NCBI RefSeq assembly: GCF_030238365.1
Contig: NZ_JASSOT010000064.1
Span: 1-64,000, forward strand
Source: Lelliottia wanjuensis
GTDB lineage: Bacteria; Pseudomonadota; Gammaproteobacteria; Enterobacterales; Enterobacteriaceae
Length of the DNA stretch: 64,000 nucleotides
Direction: 5' to 3'
Numbering within the stretch: position 1 is the stretch's first letter; the number at the start of each line of letters is the position of its first letter. The position numbers and the translations under genes were made by a program. Of this stretch, positions 18,209-25,523 are shown one piece after another. The notes under the pieces are model-generated. The model saw only the letters and a list, made by a program, of their open reading frames with translations. It did no database searches and was not told the DNA's origin.

Positions 18209-19513
18209 ATGGCGCTTGCCAGACAAAAATTCACCTTTGAACGGTTGCGTAAATTCGAGCTAACTGAAGGAAAGTCGCAACGGTTTCTTTGGGACACAGA
18301 CGTAACAATGCTAGCTTGTCGCGCAACTAAAGGGACAAAAGCGTTTGTTTTTCAGAGTGTATTTCTGGGGAAAACTCTGCGAATGACGATTGGCAACATC
18401 AATGACTGGAGAATCGATGATGCACGAACAGAAGCACGGCGGCTTCAGACACTTATAGATACAGGGATAGATCCCCGAATTGCAAAGGCAGAGAAAATTG
18501 CTGCCGTAGAATTACAACAGGCTGAATCACGCAGAGGAAGAGTTATGTTCTCTGCTGCTTGGGAGGAATACCTTAAGGAACTGAGAACTGGTATTAGCGC
18601 AAAAACTAAACGCCCTTATTCACCACGTTACCTTGCAGACCATATCAGGCTTTCTGACCGTGGGGGAAATGCCAGGAAAGTGGGGGGAGGTTTAACTATT
18701 GCTGCTCCATTGGCATTCTTCCTAGATTTGCCACTATCTGAAATCTCTTCAGCGCTCATTACTGAGTGGCTGACAAGGGAAAGAAAAAACCGCCCAACAG
18801 TTACGGCTAATGCTTACCGTGTACTTCGTACATTCTTGAAGTGGGTAAATGACCATAAGCTGTATCAAGGCATCATTCCCTCCGACATCACACAAGACCG
18901 TAATGTCAGAAAAATGGTTCCCGTTTCAGCCAGCAAGGCTGATGACTGTCTTCAAAAGGAACAGCTAAAAGGTTGGTTTGCAGAAGTACAGCGACTCAGT
19001 AACCCGGTGATCTCAACCTATCTTCAAGTTCTTTTGTTAACAGGGGCAAGGCGTGAAGAAGTTGCATCCCTGAGCTGGTCCGATATTGATTTCAAATGGT
19101 CTAGTATGCGCATTAAAGATAAAGTCGAAGGTGAACGAACGATCCCACTGACTCCATATGTCTCGGCTATTTTGTCTGAGCTTGCTAAGTTTTCGAATGT
19201 TGACACTAGTACTGACTGTTGGGTTTTCTGTAGTGACAGTAAGAGTGGCAGAATTGTTGAGCCACGAAAGGCACATAATCGCGCATTAGGTCAGGCTAAT
19301 CTGCCTCATATCAGTCTACATGGCTTGCGCCGTAGCTTCGGAACACTGGCTGAATGGGTTGAAGTACCAACCGGGATTGTAGCTCAGATAATGGGGCATA
19401 AGCCTAGTGCCCTTGCAGAGAAACATTACCGTCGCCGCCCCCTGGATCTCTTGAGGCTGTGGCACGTAAAGATTGAAGATTGGATATTGGAACAAGCAGA
19501 AGTATCGCTATAA
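18209..19513 (+). CDS. P4-type tyrosine integrase
   Basis: A 434-residue site-specific recombinase with an N-terminal arm-binding region (LTIGNINDWRIDDAR-like), a core-binding SAM-like region and a C-terminal catalytic domain. The tyrosine-recombinase residues are seen in TGARREE (Arg), HGLRR (His371, Arg374), MGH (His397) and the nucleophile Tyr407 in EKHY. AAGGAG precedes the ATG. It sits about 190 bp inside the tRNA-fragment attachment site, the standard arrangement for integrases that use tRNA 3' ends. Confidence 0.93.
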   Translation: MALARQKFTFERLRKFELTEGKSQRFLWDTDVTMLACRATKGTKAFVFQSVFLGKTLRMTIGNINDWRIDDARTEARRLQTLIDTGIDPRIAKAEKIAAVELQQAESRRGRVMFSAAWEEYLKELRTGISAKTKRPYSPRYLADHIRLSDRGGNARKVGGGLTIAAPLAFFLDLPLSEISSALITEWLTRERKNRPTVTANAYRVLRTFLKWVNDHKLYQGIIPSDITQDRNVRKMVPVSASKADDCLQKEQLKGWFAEVQRLSNPVISTYLQVLLLTGARREEVASLSWSDIDFKWSSMRIKDKVEGERTIPLTPYVSAILSELAKFSNVDTSTDCWVFCSDSKSGRIVEPRKAHNRALGQANLPHISLHGLRRSFGTLAEWVEVPTGIVAQIMGHKPSALAEKHYRRRPLDLLRLWHVKIEDWILEQAEVSL

Positions 19514-19612
19514 ATTTGATGCGCACATTTAATCAAAGAGGTTCCTTGATATTAAAGTTAAGATAATCTTCGCGTAATAATTAGTAACTTAACTCCAAGT
19601 AGAGAATTAAAT

Positions 19613-19984
19613 ATGCAAACAAGCCGTTCCGTATCAACCATTCCTCAAACAAGCAGGCCAATGACAGCCGTTCCAGTTGCTCTAAAAATAACTGCTGAAA
19701 ATATGATCATGCAAGAGATTAAAGTTGCGGTATCTGAGAGATTGAAGCATGACACAGTGCTCTTTGTATCTAAGTGTTCCAGCCATGGTTCAAGATCTCG
19801 TACTTGTGCATCAAAGTCAGCCAAGTCGAGTACCTCATCAAACGATGGCGGCGACCCTGACCCTGAACCCACACATAAAAAAGCAGCCCCCTTCTCGAAA
19901 ACTACTCTTGTTATCCCCTTATTCTTCCTATTTTTATTAGGTATGATTCTTTCCGCTCACCTGTTTTGCGAGGTGGCGAAATGA
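19613..19984 (+). CDS. small tail-anchored membrane protein, unknown function
   Basis: A 123-residue protein I do not recognise. Residues 1-65 are soluble, the middle is Ser/Lys-rich then acidic and Pro-rich (SSNDGGDPDPEPTHKK), and a C-terminal helix (TLVIPLFFLFLLGMILSAHLF) looks like a tail anchor. Its stop overlaps the start of the downstream AlpA-like gene by four bases (ATGA), so the two are translated together. Confidence 0.6.
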   Translation: MQTSRSVSTIPQTSRPMTAVPVALKITAENMIMQEIKVAVSERLKHDTVLFVSKCSSHGSRSRTCASKSAKSSTSSNDGGDPDPEPTHKKAAPFSKTTLVIPLFFLFLLGMILSAHLFCEVAK

Positions 19985-20178
19985 AGAACCTACTTCCTTC
20001 TGAAAACAGATTTATCAGCACAAAAGAGTTAGCGGAATTATTAGGTTTAAAACCACAAACTATCCGCAAGCAGATATCTGACGATAGGCTCCCTGAGGGT
20101 ATATCTCGACCTAAAAAAGTAGGAAGACTTAATCGGTGGCCTTTGAAAGAGATTATTGATTATTTATCATCTAATTGA
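19981..20178 (+). CDS. AlpA/excisionase-like small HTH protein
   Basis: A 65-residue protein with an excisionase/MerR-type helix-turn-helix (FISTKELAELLGLKPQTIRKQI) and the AlpA-like finish RPKKVGRLNRWPLKEIIDYL. The start at 19981 is chosen for the ATGA overlap with the preceding gene. It is a likely regulator of the integrase or a directionality factor, and notable because the island also carries a broken alpA at 32856-33079. Confidence 0.75.
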   Translation: MKNLLPSENRFISTKELAELLGLKPQTIRKQISDDRLPEGISRPKKVGRLNRWPLKEIIDYLSSN

Positions 20179-20203
20179 AGGTAATGGATAGTGTATTCCG
20201 AAG

Positions 20204-20246
20204 AAACCATTAAATCTATGCTAGATTAAATAGCTGGATGGTTTTT
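20204..20246 (+). terminator. terminator after the AlpA-like gene
   Basis: AAACCAT (20204-20210) pairs with ATGGTTT (20238-20244), enclosing a small ATCTA/TAGAT hairpin and followed by TTTATTTATT. It is plausible but AT-rich. Confidence 0.55.
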
Positions 20247-20301
20247 ATTTATTATCCAAATTATCTTTAGCTAGAGGAAAATTAAAACAAATAACACTTC
20301 C

Positions 20302-20332
20302 AACCCTTCAATTCTAAATTGAGGGGTTTTTT
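20302..20332 (+). terminator. rho-independent terminator upstream of the zinc-ribbon/glycine-zipper gene
   Basis: CCCTTCAATT (20304-20313) and AATTGAGGGG (20317-20326) form a 10-bp stem (one G-T pair) with a 3-base loop, followed by TTTTTT. The next gene starts 25 bp further with its own AAGGAG. Confidence 0.8.
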
Positions 20333-20356
20333 ATTATCTAAACTAAGGAGAAATCA

Positions 20357-20671
20357 ATGCAATGTCCTGAATGTGGATCTACAAGAGTTCAGCGTAGTGA
20401 TATTGGGAAGAAAATTGGCAGTGGCGTTGGAGCTGTTGCAGGAGGGATTACAGGTGTTATTGGTAGTGGTGAAGGTGTAACGGCTGGCGCTGCTATCGGT
20501 TCTGCAATCATGCCTGGTGTCGGTACGATAGCCGGTGGAGTTTTGGGGTTACTGATTGGTATGGGGAGTGGTGCTGTTATTGGCGGGTTAGCAGGTGAAG
20601 CGATTGATGATCATTTATTCAATACATATCACTGCGATAGCTGCGGTAGCCAGTTCGATGGTGCTCATTGA
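20357..20671 (+). CDS. glycine-zipper protein with split zinc-binding ends
   Basis: A 104-residue protein. CPEC (residues 3-6) and CDSC (93-96) could together bind one zinc ion. Between them is a long Gly/Ala-rich hydrophobic stretch of glycine-zipper type (GSGVGAVAGGITGVIGSGEG, GTIAGGVLGLLIGMGSGAVIGG) able to insert in membranes as a hairpin. It has its own AAGGAG site and is flanked by terminators, so it is probably monocistronic. Function is unknown. Glycine-zipper segments occur in pore-forming and envelope-stress proteins. Confidence 0.65.
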   Translation: MQCPECGSTRVQRSDIGKKIGSGVGAVAGGITGVIGSGEGVTAGAAIGSAIMPGVGTIAGGVLGLLIGMGSGAVIGGLAGEAIDDHLFNTYHCDSCGSQFDGAH

Positions 20672-20750
20672 TAGGTAAACAGTAGAGATCCTTAAAGAGG
20701 ATCTCTGCTTACACAATGTGGCATTCAAATTTCCTTACATTTCATATAGA

Positions 20751-20966
20751 TGTCAAATCGCTTTTAAACAACATGCGACAACTGTCATTGACATGTCACT
20801 AAAAGAAAAACAAGAATCATATCACTTGTTTAAGTATTTAATAGAAAAGCGTTTTTATTAAAGATAGATTCATATCAAATGTCATCAATGAGTCTCATTG
20901 TATATGACCGCATTTTTTGTTTAAAAATCAGAATGTCAACTTCATGTCACATGACACCCGCTGTCA
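20751..20966. promoter_or_regulatory. cluster of TGTCA/TGACA motifs (candidate operator array)
   Basis: TGTCA occurs at 20751, 20783, 20794, 20880, 20934, 20945 and 20962, and its inverse TGACA at 20789 and 20952. The pairs give TGTCATTGACA and TGTCACATGACA palindromes. Nine copies in about 215 bp far exceeds chance. The cluster lies directly upstream of the HTH gene at 21015, suggesting an autoregulatory or island-control operator. Confidence 0.5.
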
Positions 20967-21014
20967 GTATCCCTATTGATAATAAGTAATCTTAAATTAA
21001 ATGTTGGAATGTTT

Positions 21015-21278
21015 ATGTCTAAAGGTGAAACGTTGAGTTCAAGATTGACTGCGATCATTATTGAATTGCATCAGTCAGGAACAGTTGAACGGAAGTTATT
21101 AGCCGATAAATTTCACGTTACTGAACGGACAATATATCGAGATTTGAACCGTTTAAGCCCTATTGTTGAATCTGCGGGTAATGGCGTATACCGCTTATCA
21201 ATATCTGCAAGAACAGAGTTAGATAATGCAATTCCACGAATGTTCGAAAACCATCATAACTCAGATGGAAAAATTTAG
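21015..21278 (+). CDS. small DeoR-like HTH regulator
   Basis: An 87-residue protein with a winged-helix HTH of the HTH_11/DeoR type (LIELHQSGTVERKLLADKFHVTERTIYRDLNRLSPI), with the TERTIYRDL recognition helix. It has no ligand-binding domain. The ATG at 21015 is preferred because GGA is spaced 8 bases upstream, and a longer frame would use TTG. It probably binds the TGTCA-rich region in front of it and may control the exported-protein genes that follow. Confidence 0.7.
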   Translation: MSKGETLSSRLTAIIIELHQSGTVERKLLADKFHVTERTIYRDLNRLSPIVESAGNGVYRLSISARTELDNAIPRMFENHHNSDGKI

Positions 21279-21379
21279 AATAGTAAATATAGAGATCATA
21301 TGTACATAGAACAGAAGCAAATAAACCAACTGCTACTTTATATGTTCACGATAATTTCAACTGAAAAAAGGTATAAGTA

Positions 21380-21880
21380 ATGGGCATTATGGATAAAGTA
21401 AATGCAGCAATGGCAATTGTAGTGATTGTTCTGAGTATCAACATTGCACAAGCTAAAGTAAAGCCATTAATGGCTTGTCGATTAACTGGTACAAGCAACG
21501 TAGTAGGTACTGTTATTAATGGTGACTTTATTGATTATTTATATGGTAAGGACGATGCTCAAGTTGATGAGTCAGGGCTGCATTTGAGTAGTCATGACAC
21601 TACTGTATATGGATATCAAAATGAAGGTATTCATTCGATCACCAAATATCTTCGCTTTACCAATGGGGGTTATAATTATGTAGTATATTCAGTATTAGAT
21701 GGTGTTGATAACACTAATCAAGGTATCGCTGTATTTAAAGATAATAAAAGAATTATGAATAAGAAGTGTGATGGTGAAATGAAATTCGAAACTGATATGG
21801 ATTTTAATAATTTAGTTGATTATAACGTAGTGCCTGAAACCGAAGATACTGCTGGTGATATCCTTATTAGCATTCAGTAA
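21380..21880 (+). CDS. secreted protein of unknown function
   Basis: A 166-residue protein with a Sec signal peptide (MDKVNAAMAIVVIVLSINIAQA, cleavage after AQA). The mature part of about 140 residues is acidic, contains two cysteines (in MACRL and KKCDG) likely to form a disulfide, and resembles no family I recognise. AAGG is 8 bases before the ATG. The gene is AT-rich and lies 76 bp before the lipoprotein gene, probably in one operon. Confidence 0.65.
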   Translation: MGIMDKVNAAMAIVVIVLSINIAQAKVKPLMACRLTGTSNVVGTVINGDFIDYLYGKDDAQVDESGLHLSSHDTTVYGYQNEGIHSITKYLRFTNGGYNYVVYSVLDGVDNTNQGIAVFKDNKRIMNKKCDGEMKFETDMDFNNLVDYNVVPETEDTAGDILISIQ

Positions 21881-21956
21881 TGCTTAAATAAATATTGGTA
21901 GTTCCTGATTACTATCTTAAATAGATATTATTCATTAGCGTGTAAAGGATTTTGAA

Positions 21957-23063
21957 ATGACAAACTTATTCAACACAAAGATAAACATTAGAACTTGTAC
22001 ATATTCCATGTCTATATTTAGTATTTTATTCATATCTGGCTGCAATGACAATTCCGTCAGTACAGTGAAAGAAAGTATCAATTATTCCATCAACGATACT
22101 CTTACAATAGGCAAAGCATTAGAAAGTAGAACTGATTGTATTAATGGGAAATGGAATTCATCGAAGGATAATAGGGATAGGATCATTGTAACTTATGAAT
22201 GTGAATTACCACAACATTATCTTGATGTATATATGTCCATTAGAGAGCAAAATGATCTTAAATCATTAAATGCCAATATACTTGTGAATAACAATGAAAT
22301 AAAAGAAGCTCACAAAATGTTAAGCCAATGGGAGCAAGAGAAAAGGATACTTGATGAGTTATTTAAACCATTCCTCAACAACCACTCAGGTGAATTAGAA
22401 CAACTATCTAAATTTAGCACTCTTCAACACTTGGGTAATTTGTATTTGACATTCGAAAGTGGATGGAGCGAGAGAAAATTATCTCAAGATGATTTTTGTA
22501 GCGATTACAAAAATTCTTTACCTGATGTGAAAGAACAGTGTACAGAGTGGTATTCTGTATATGATATAAAATATTCCCTATTGAGTTCCTTCATTGAGCT
22601 AAGTAATAGCTCATCCATTGATAAAAAAGCATCATCATTCGCGGAGACCGACCTTTCTAACATACTTAATAATACGCGAAGTCATGGTAATGGGCTTTTA
22701 GATATTAATAATTATATCCAAAATAAAAGTAACGATATTACCAAAAACATTAATGATGTAACCAACTATATTAATGGAAAAGATAAAAATATAGACAGAG
22801 ATAAAGATGCTCTAACTAAAGTGAAAGATAATGCCCAAATAGATAAAGTTAGTGAAAACTTTTCATGGTATGTTTTAGACAACGGCTCTATTCAAGAGCT
22901 CGACGGAGGCTTCATGGTAACGCATAATGGAGAAGATATTCAAGTTCCAATGAATGAACTCTTTGATAGATTTTTATCATTTGCATATCATGATTTCAGT
23001 GATAACGGAATACCTAACGCCTACGTTGACATAATCAATAATGCTTTAAACCTCAACCGTTAA
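21957..23063 (+). CDS. lipoprotein of unknown function
   Basis: A 368-residue protein with a lipobox (FISGC, Cys29) after an unusually long N-terminal region. A helical, Asn/Lys/Asp-rich body follows, with a DITKNINDVTNYINGKDKNI segment that may be coiled coil, and a C-terminal globular part (YVLDNGSIQELDGGFMVTHNG). Strongly AT-rich with an AAAGGA ribosome site. No family recognised. Its neighbours suggest an envelope function carried by the island. Confidence 0.65.
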   Translation: MTNLFNTKINIRTCTYSMSIFSILFISGCNDNSVSTVKESINYSINDTLTIGKALESRTDCINGKWNSSKDNRDRIIVTYECELPQHYLDVYMSIREQNDLKSLNANILVNNNEIKEAHKMLSQWEQEKRILDELFKPFLNNHSGELEQLSKFSTLQHLGNLYLTFESGWSERKLSQDDFCSDYKNSLPDVKEQCTEWYSVYDIKYSLLSSFIELSNSSSIDKKASSFAETDLSNILNNTRSHGNGLLDINNYIQNKSNDITKNINDVTNYINGKDKNIDRDKDALTKVKDNAQIDKVSENFSWYVLDNGSIQELDGGFMVTHNGEDIQVPMNELFDRFLSFAYHDFSDNGIPNAYVDIINNALNLNR

Positions 23064-23068
23064 TTCAA

Positions 23069-23096
23069 TCCCTTTCCTCATGCTTGAGGAAAGGGA
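23069..23096. terminator. perfect 12-bp hairpin between convergent genes
   Basis: The arms 23069-23080 and 23085-23096 pair perfectly across the loop TGCT, six bases after the lipoprotein stop. No T-run follows on either strand, so termination is possible but not certain. The 173 bp to the next gene hold nothing else I can identify. Confidence 0.55.
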
Positions 23097-23269
23097 CTCG
23101 ACCGTATCTGTACAAACTTGATGTGGCGGTTTTTATCAGGTATGAGCATACTTAATAAATATATACTTTTAAGTAAATCATCTTTAAATAATTGCATGAC
23201 TATTATAATACAATTTAATTTACTGAAAGACCCAGATTTTGAATCTCTCAGTTTTAGGTAGTATTCCCA

Positions 23270-23968
23270 TCAAAATGAATAGTGTGAATATCTGTTTAGC
23301 ACGTTGAAATAGTCATCATCCCCATCAATTTTCATTTTCAATGCGATCTTTTCCATTTCCTCATGATTTTTAAGTAAGGAAGGCAATTTTGTATACCCTT
23401 CAATGTCAAACTCTAGGTCCAGAGGTAATTTTTGTGAGTTCGCTTCTAGGAATATATTATTTAGCTGAATTATAGCTTTTCTTTTTTCTTTATCAGGTAA
23501 CGGAGTTAGTGCCAACAATAATTTGTCAATGACAGTATCATTATCATTTAAAATATTTTTACTGGAAATAATTAATCTTGCGTTTCGTGTGGAGTTATAA
23601 ACTGGTTCAACTTTTATATTTGATTTTTTTATTATTTTTAAAAGTCGATCTTTATGCCTTTTAGATTGTTGAGCACGAAAACTCTCACCTCTTTCTTTTC
23701 CATGAGTAGCATAATATAAGTTATCTTCTGATTTAAACATATAGTTTGAATTAACGAGCTGATTAACTTTAATTACCGTTCCGAGTTTTTTTATTTCTTT
23801 AGAAATATGATTTATATCCAACTGAGTGCTATCATGAACAATCAGTAACTTATTTAAACTTTCAATTATAATTATGGAGCACGTTTCGAATTCTTCCGTA
23901 TAAATCCCTACCACACAACCATTCTTGTTGATGACTGCCGCTGAGTCTTGAAGTATTTCGATAATCAT
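23270..23968 (-). CDS. hypothetical protein, possible partner of the Hcp cassette
   Basis: A 232-residue soluble protein, AT-rich, with a GGAGG site 8 bases before the ATG. It has no signal peptide or membrane segment. The N-terminal part is beta-rich (VVGIYTEEFETCSIIIIESLNKLLIVHDS), suggestive of a papain-like or chelatase-style sensor fold but not assignable. It is followed by a basic stretch (RAQQSKRHKDRLLKIIKK) and a helical C-terminus. It is encoded downstream of the hcp gene on the same strand after about 175 bp. Confidence 0.5.
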   Translation of the reverse strand: MIIEILQDSAAVINKNGCVVGIYTEEFETCSIIIIESLNKLLIVHDSTQLDINHISKEIKKLGTVIKVNQLVNSNYMFKSEDNLYYATHGKERGESFRAQQSKRHKDRLLKIIKKSNIKVEPVYNSTRNARLIISSKNILNDNDTVIDKLLLALTPLPDKEKRKAIIQLNNIFLEANSQKLPLDLEFDIEGYTKLPSLLKNHEEMEKIALKMKIDGDDDYFNVLNRYSHYSF

Positions 23969-24144
23969 TCATTACCTCCAATTTATGATTTTATAAAATT
24001 AATACTTATACAATTTATCATCCCATTCATTAGCTGAACGAAATATTACCAGCATCTACTATTGGCATTAAGTTACCAACCATATTTGACATAGCTATGT
24101 GCTGCAATCATTCAGGTTCGAATCCGAGCGAGTACGGTTTTTAA

Positions 24145-24630
24145 TTACGCTGTAGGACGTTCGTTCCACGCGTCATGAGCTAATAAATTACCATCTTTAT
24201 ATAAATGGGTAATCTTTTCGTAATTCAAAGCCACCTCTTCCATGTGACCAGTGCCGGGGCATCCTCGAGTATCATGCATGACAGGACTGACTGATATTAC
24301 TTTCACATTCTCTAGCGTGATGCAGTAATATTCTACCTCTTGTCCTGCATCGTTGATATGATAAAACCGAAATTCAGCAGATTTAAGAGTCTGGCCCGTT
24401 GCTGCCGCTTTGAATAGATATGGTGAGGAACTATCAAGCTCTTTGGTAAACTGGAAAGGCGAATGCTGCCGTGTGCCAGTAACTTTCCCTGTCATTGGGT
24501 CTGTTGGAATGGTCAAGTTATGGTGTAAGCTGCGTAGCTCAATGCTACCTTCGCGATCCTGAACATCGGAAGCACCACGGATCACCGCGCCGCCGTCATC
24601 GGTCAAAAATAAGTGTACAGGTACAGCCAT
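24145..24630 (-). CDS. hcp: Hcp-family type VI secretion tube protein
   Basis: A 161-residue protein matching the enterobacterial Hcp1 family: AVPVHLFLTDDGGAVIRGASDVQDREGSIEL at the start, then TGTRQHSPFQFTKELDSSSPYLF and YYCITLENVKVISVSP. Hcp hexamers form the expelled tube of type VI secretion and can carry small effectors in their lumen. AAGGAG lies 8 bases before the start. No other T6SS structural genes occur in the window, so this is an orphan hcp that would need a T6SS elsewhere. It follows two genes likely to be its cargo and immunity. Confidence 0.88.
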   Translation of the reverse strand: MAVPVHLFLTDDGGAVIRGASDVQDREGSIELRSLHHNLTIPTDPMTGKVTGTRQHSPFQFTKELDSSSPYLFKAAATGQTLKSAEFRFYHINDAGQEVEYYCITLENVKVISVSPVMHDTRGCPGTGHMEEVALNYEKITHLYKDGNLLAHDAWNERPTA

Positions 24631-24648
24631 TTCTTTAGCTCCTTGCGA

Positions 24649-24987
24649 TTAGTTGTATAACCATTTCCCGGCTTTAGCCGATTTAATAAACATGTCAATA
24701 GTGAAATCAGGAACATCGACGGGATCTGGTTTCTTGAATGGATTCCATGAATGCTTTACTTCGGGGTAGTAGGTTTCAAGATGGAAATTAGACATGTCAA
24801 CGCCAAATTCTTTTGAAAAATCTTCAACTAATTCTTCAACATCATCCTGGTCAAGCTGCACATCAAAATGTATGCTTGCTTCTGCAGTGTACGTGTCGTA
24901 TTTCTTTTTCTTGAACATGTAAGCACCAGCACGAACAGAAAACATGTGTAGTACTCGTTGTTCAATATCGTCTTCACCGATTACCAT
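24649..24987 (-). CDS. DUF1493-like acidic protein, candidate immunity protein
   Basis: A 112-residue acidic protein resembling the DUF1493 family found in enterobacteria (AEASIHFDVQLDQDDVEELVEDFSKEFGVDMSNFHLETYYPE). The arrangement of helices and the DVDMSNF motif recall acyl-carrier-like folds. Its start overlaps the end of the upstream gene by 7 bases and hcp begins 18 bases after its stop. Position between a membrane-type protein and hcp suggests it neutralises or chaperones the former, which is inference only. Confidence 0.65.
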   Translation of the reverse strand: MVIGEDDIEQRVLHMFSVRAGAYMFKKKKYDTYTAEASIHFDVQLDQDDVEELVEDFSKEFGVDMSNFHLETYYPEVKHSWNPFKKPDPVDVPDFTIDMFIKSAKAGKWLYN

Positions 24988-25439
24988 AACTTATCGTTAC
25001 CTCTCGCTATGGCGTTGTATTCGCGGATCGAATTGTAGGTTATCTGTGAAACATCAACCAAAAGAACGACCTCGCCAACTAACGGAATAGTACGGCCTAC
25101 CCATGTACCGACCTTTCTCACCATCCTACGTTTTACAGTCCACGGAGTATAACCGCCGATCCATGTAGGCATTTTCAACCCGAACGGGAACATTCTATTT
25201 CCGAATACATTTCTCACACCTTTTGAAAGTCTGGAAGTTCCTTTCAGTGCCGTTTCTGGTTTAGTTCGAGTTTCTTGGTCATTCATACCTGCATACAGTG
25301 CATAGATTGCGGCAATGTCTTTAACACCGAACTGATCAGCCGTGTTGAAAATAAACGCCATGAAAAAGAGTTCAGAGGCGGTAAGATTCGATTTTCCTGC
25401 ATAGAAGTATGTCCCGTTCAGTTCCTCTACTGTATCCAC
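24981..25439 (-). CDS. putative Hcp-delivered effector or membrane-associated protein
   Basis: A 152-residue protein starting at GTG with AAGGGA upstream. The N-terminus is hydrophobic-helical (ASELFFMAFIFNTADQFGVKDIAAIYALYAGM). The centre is basic (KGTSRLSKGVRNVFGNRMFP, TVKRRMVRKVGTWVGRT), and a likely membrane helix follows (IPLVGEVVLLVDVSQITYN). No enzyme motif is recognised. The overlap with the DUF1493-like gene and the neighbouring hcp fit a toxin-immunity-carrier cassette, with membrane perturbation a possible activity. Confidence 0.5.
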   Translation of the reverse strand: MDTVEELNGTYFYAGKSNLTASELFFMAFIFNTADQFGVKDIAAIYALYAGMNDQETRTKPETALKGTSRLSKGVRNVFGNRMFPFGLKMPTWIGGYTPWTVKRRMVRKVGTWVGRTIPLVGEVVLLVDVSQITYNSIREYNAIARGNDKLW

Positions 25440-25523
25440 TACCCAATCCCTTGTTTTTCTGAGTGAAATGTAATCTTAACGCTTAAATTCAAATCTATCT
25501 AACTGATTTAATGTTACAAAAAG

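Noticed and set aside
24114..24130. T-loop-like GGTTCGAATCC near the end of the hcp gene
   Set aside because: The flanking bases do not form a T-stem and no other tRNA parts are present. It is a chance match or a very decayed fragment.
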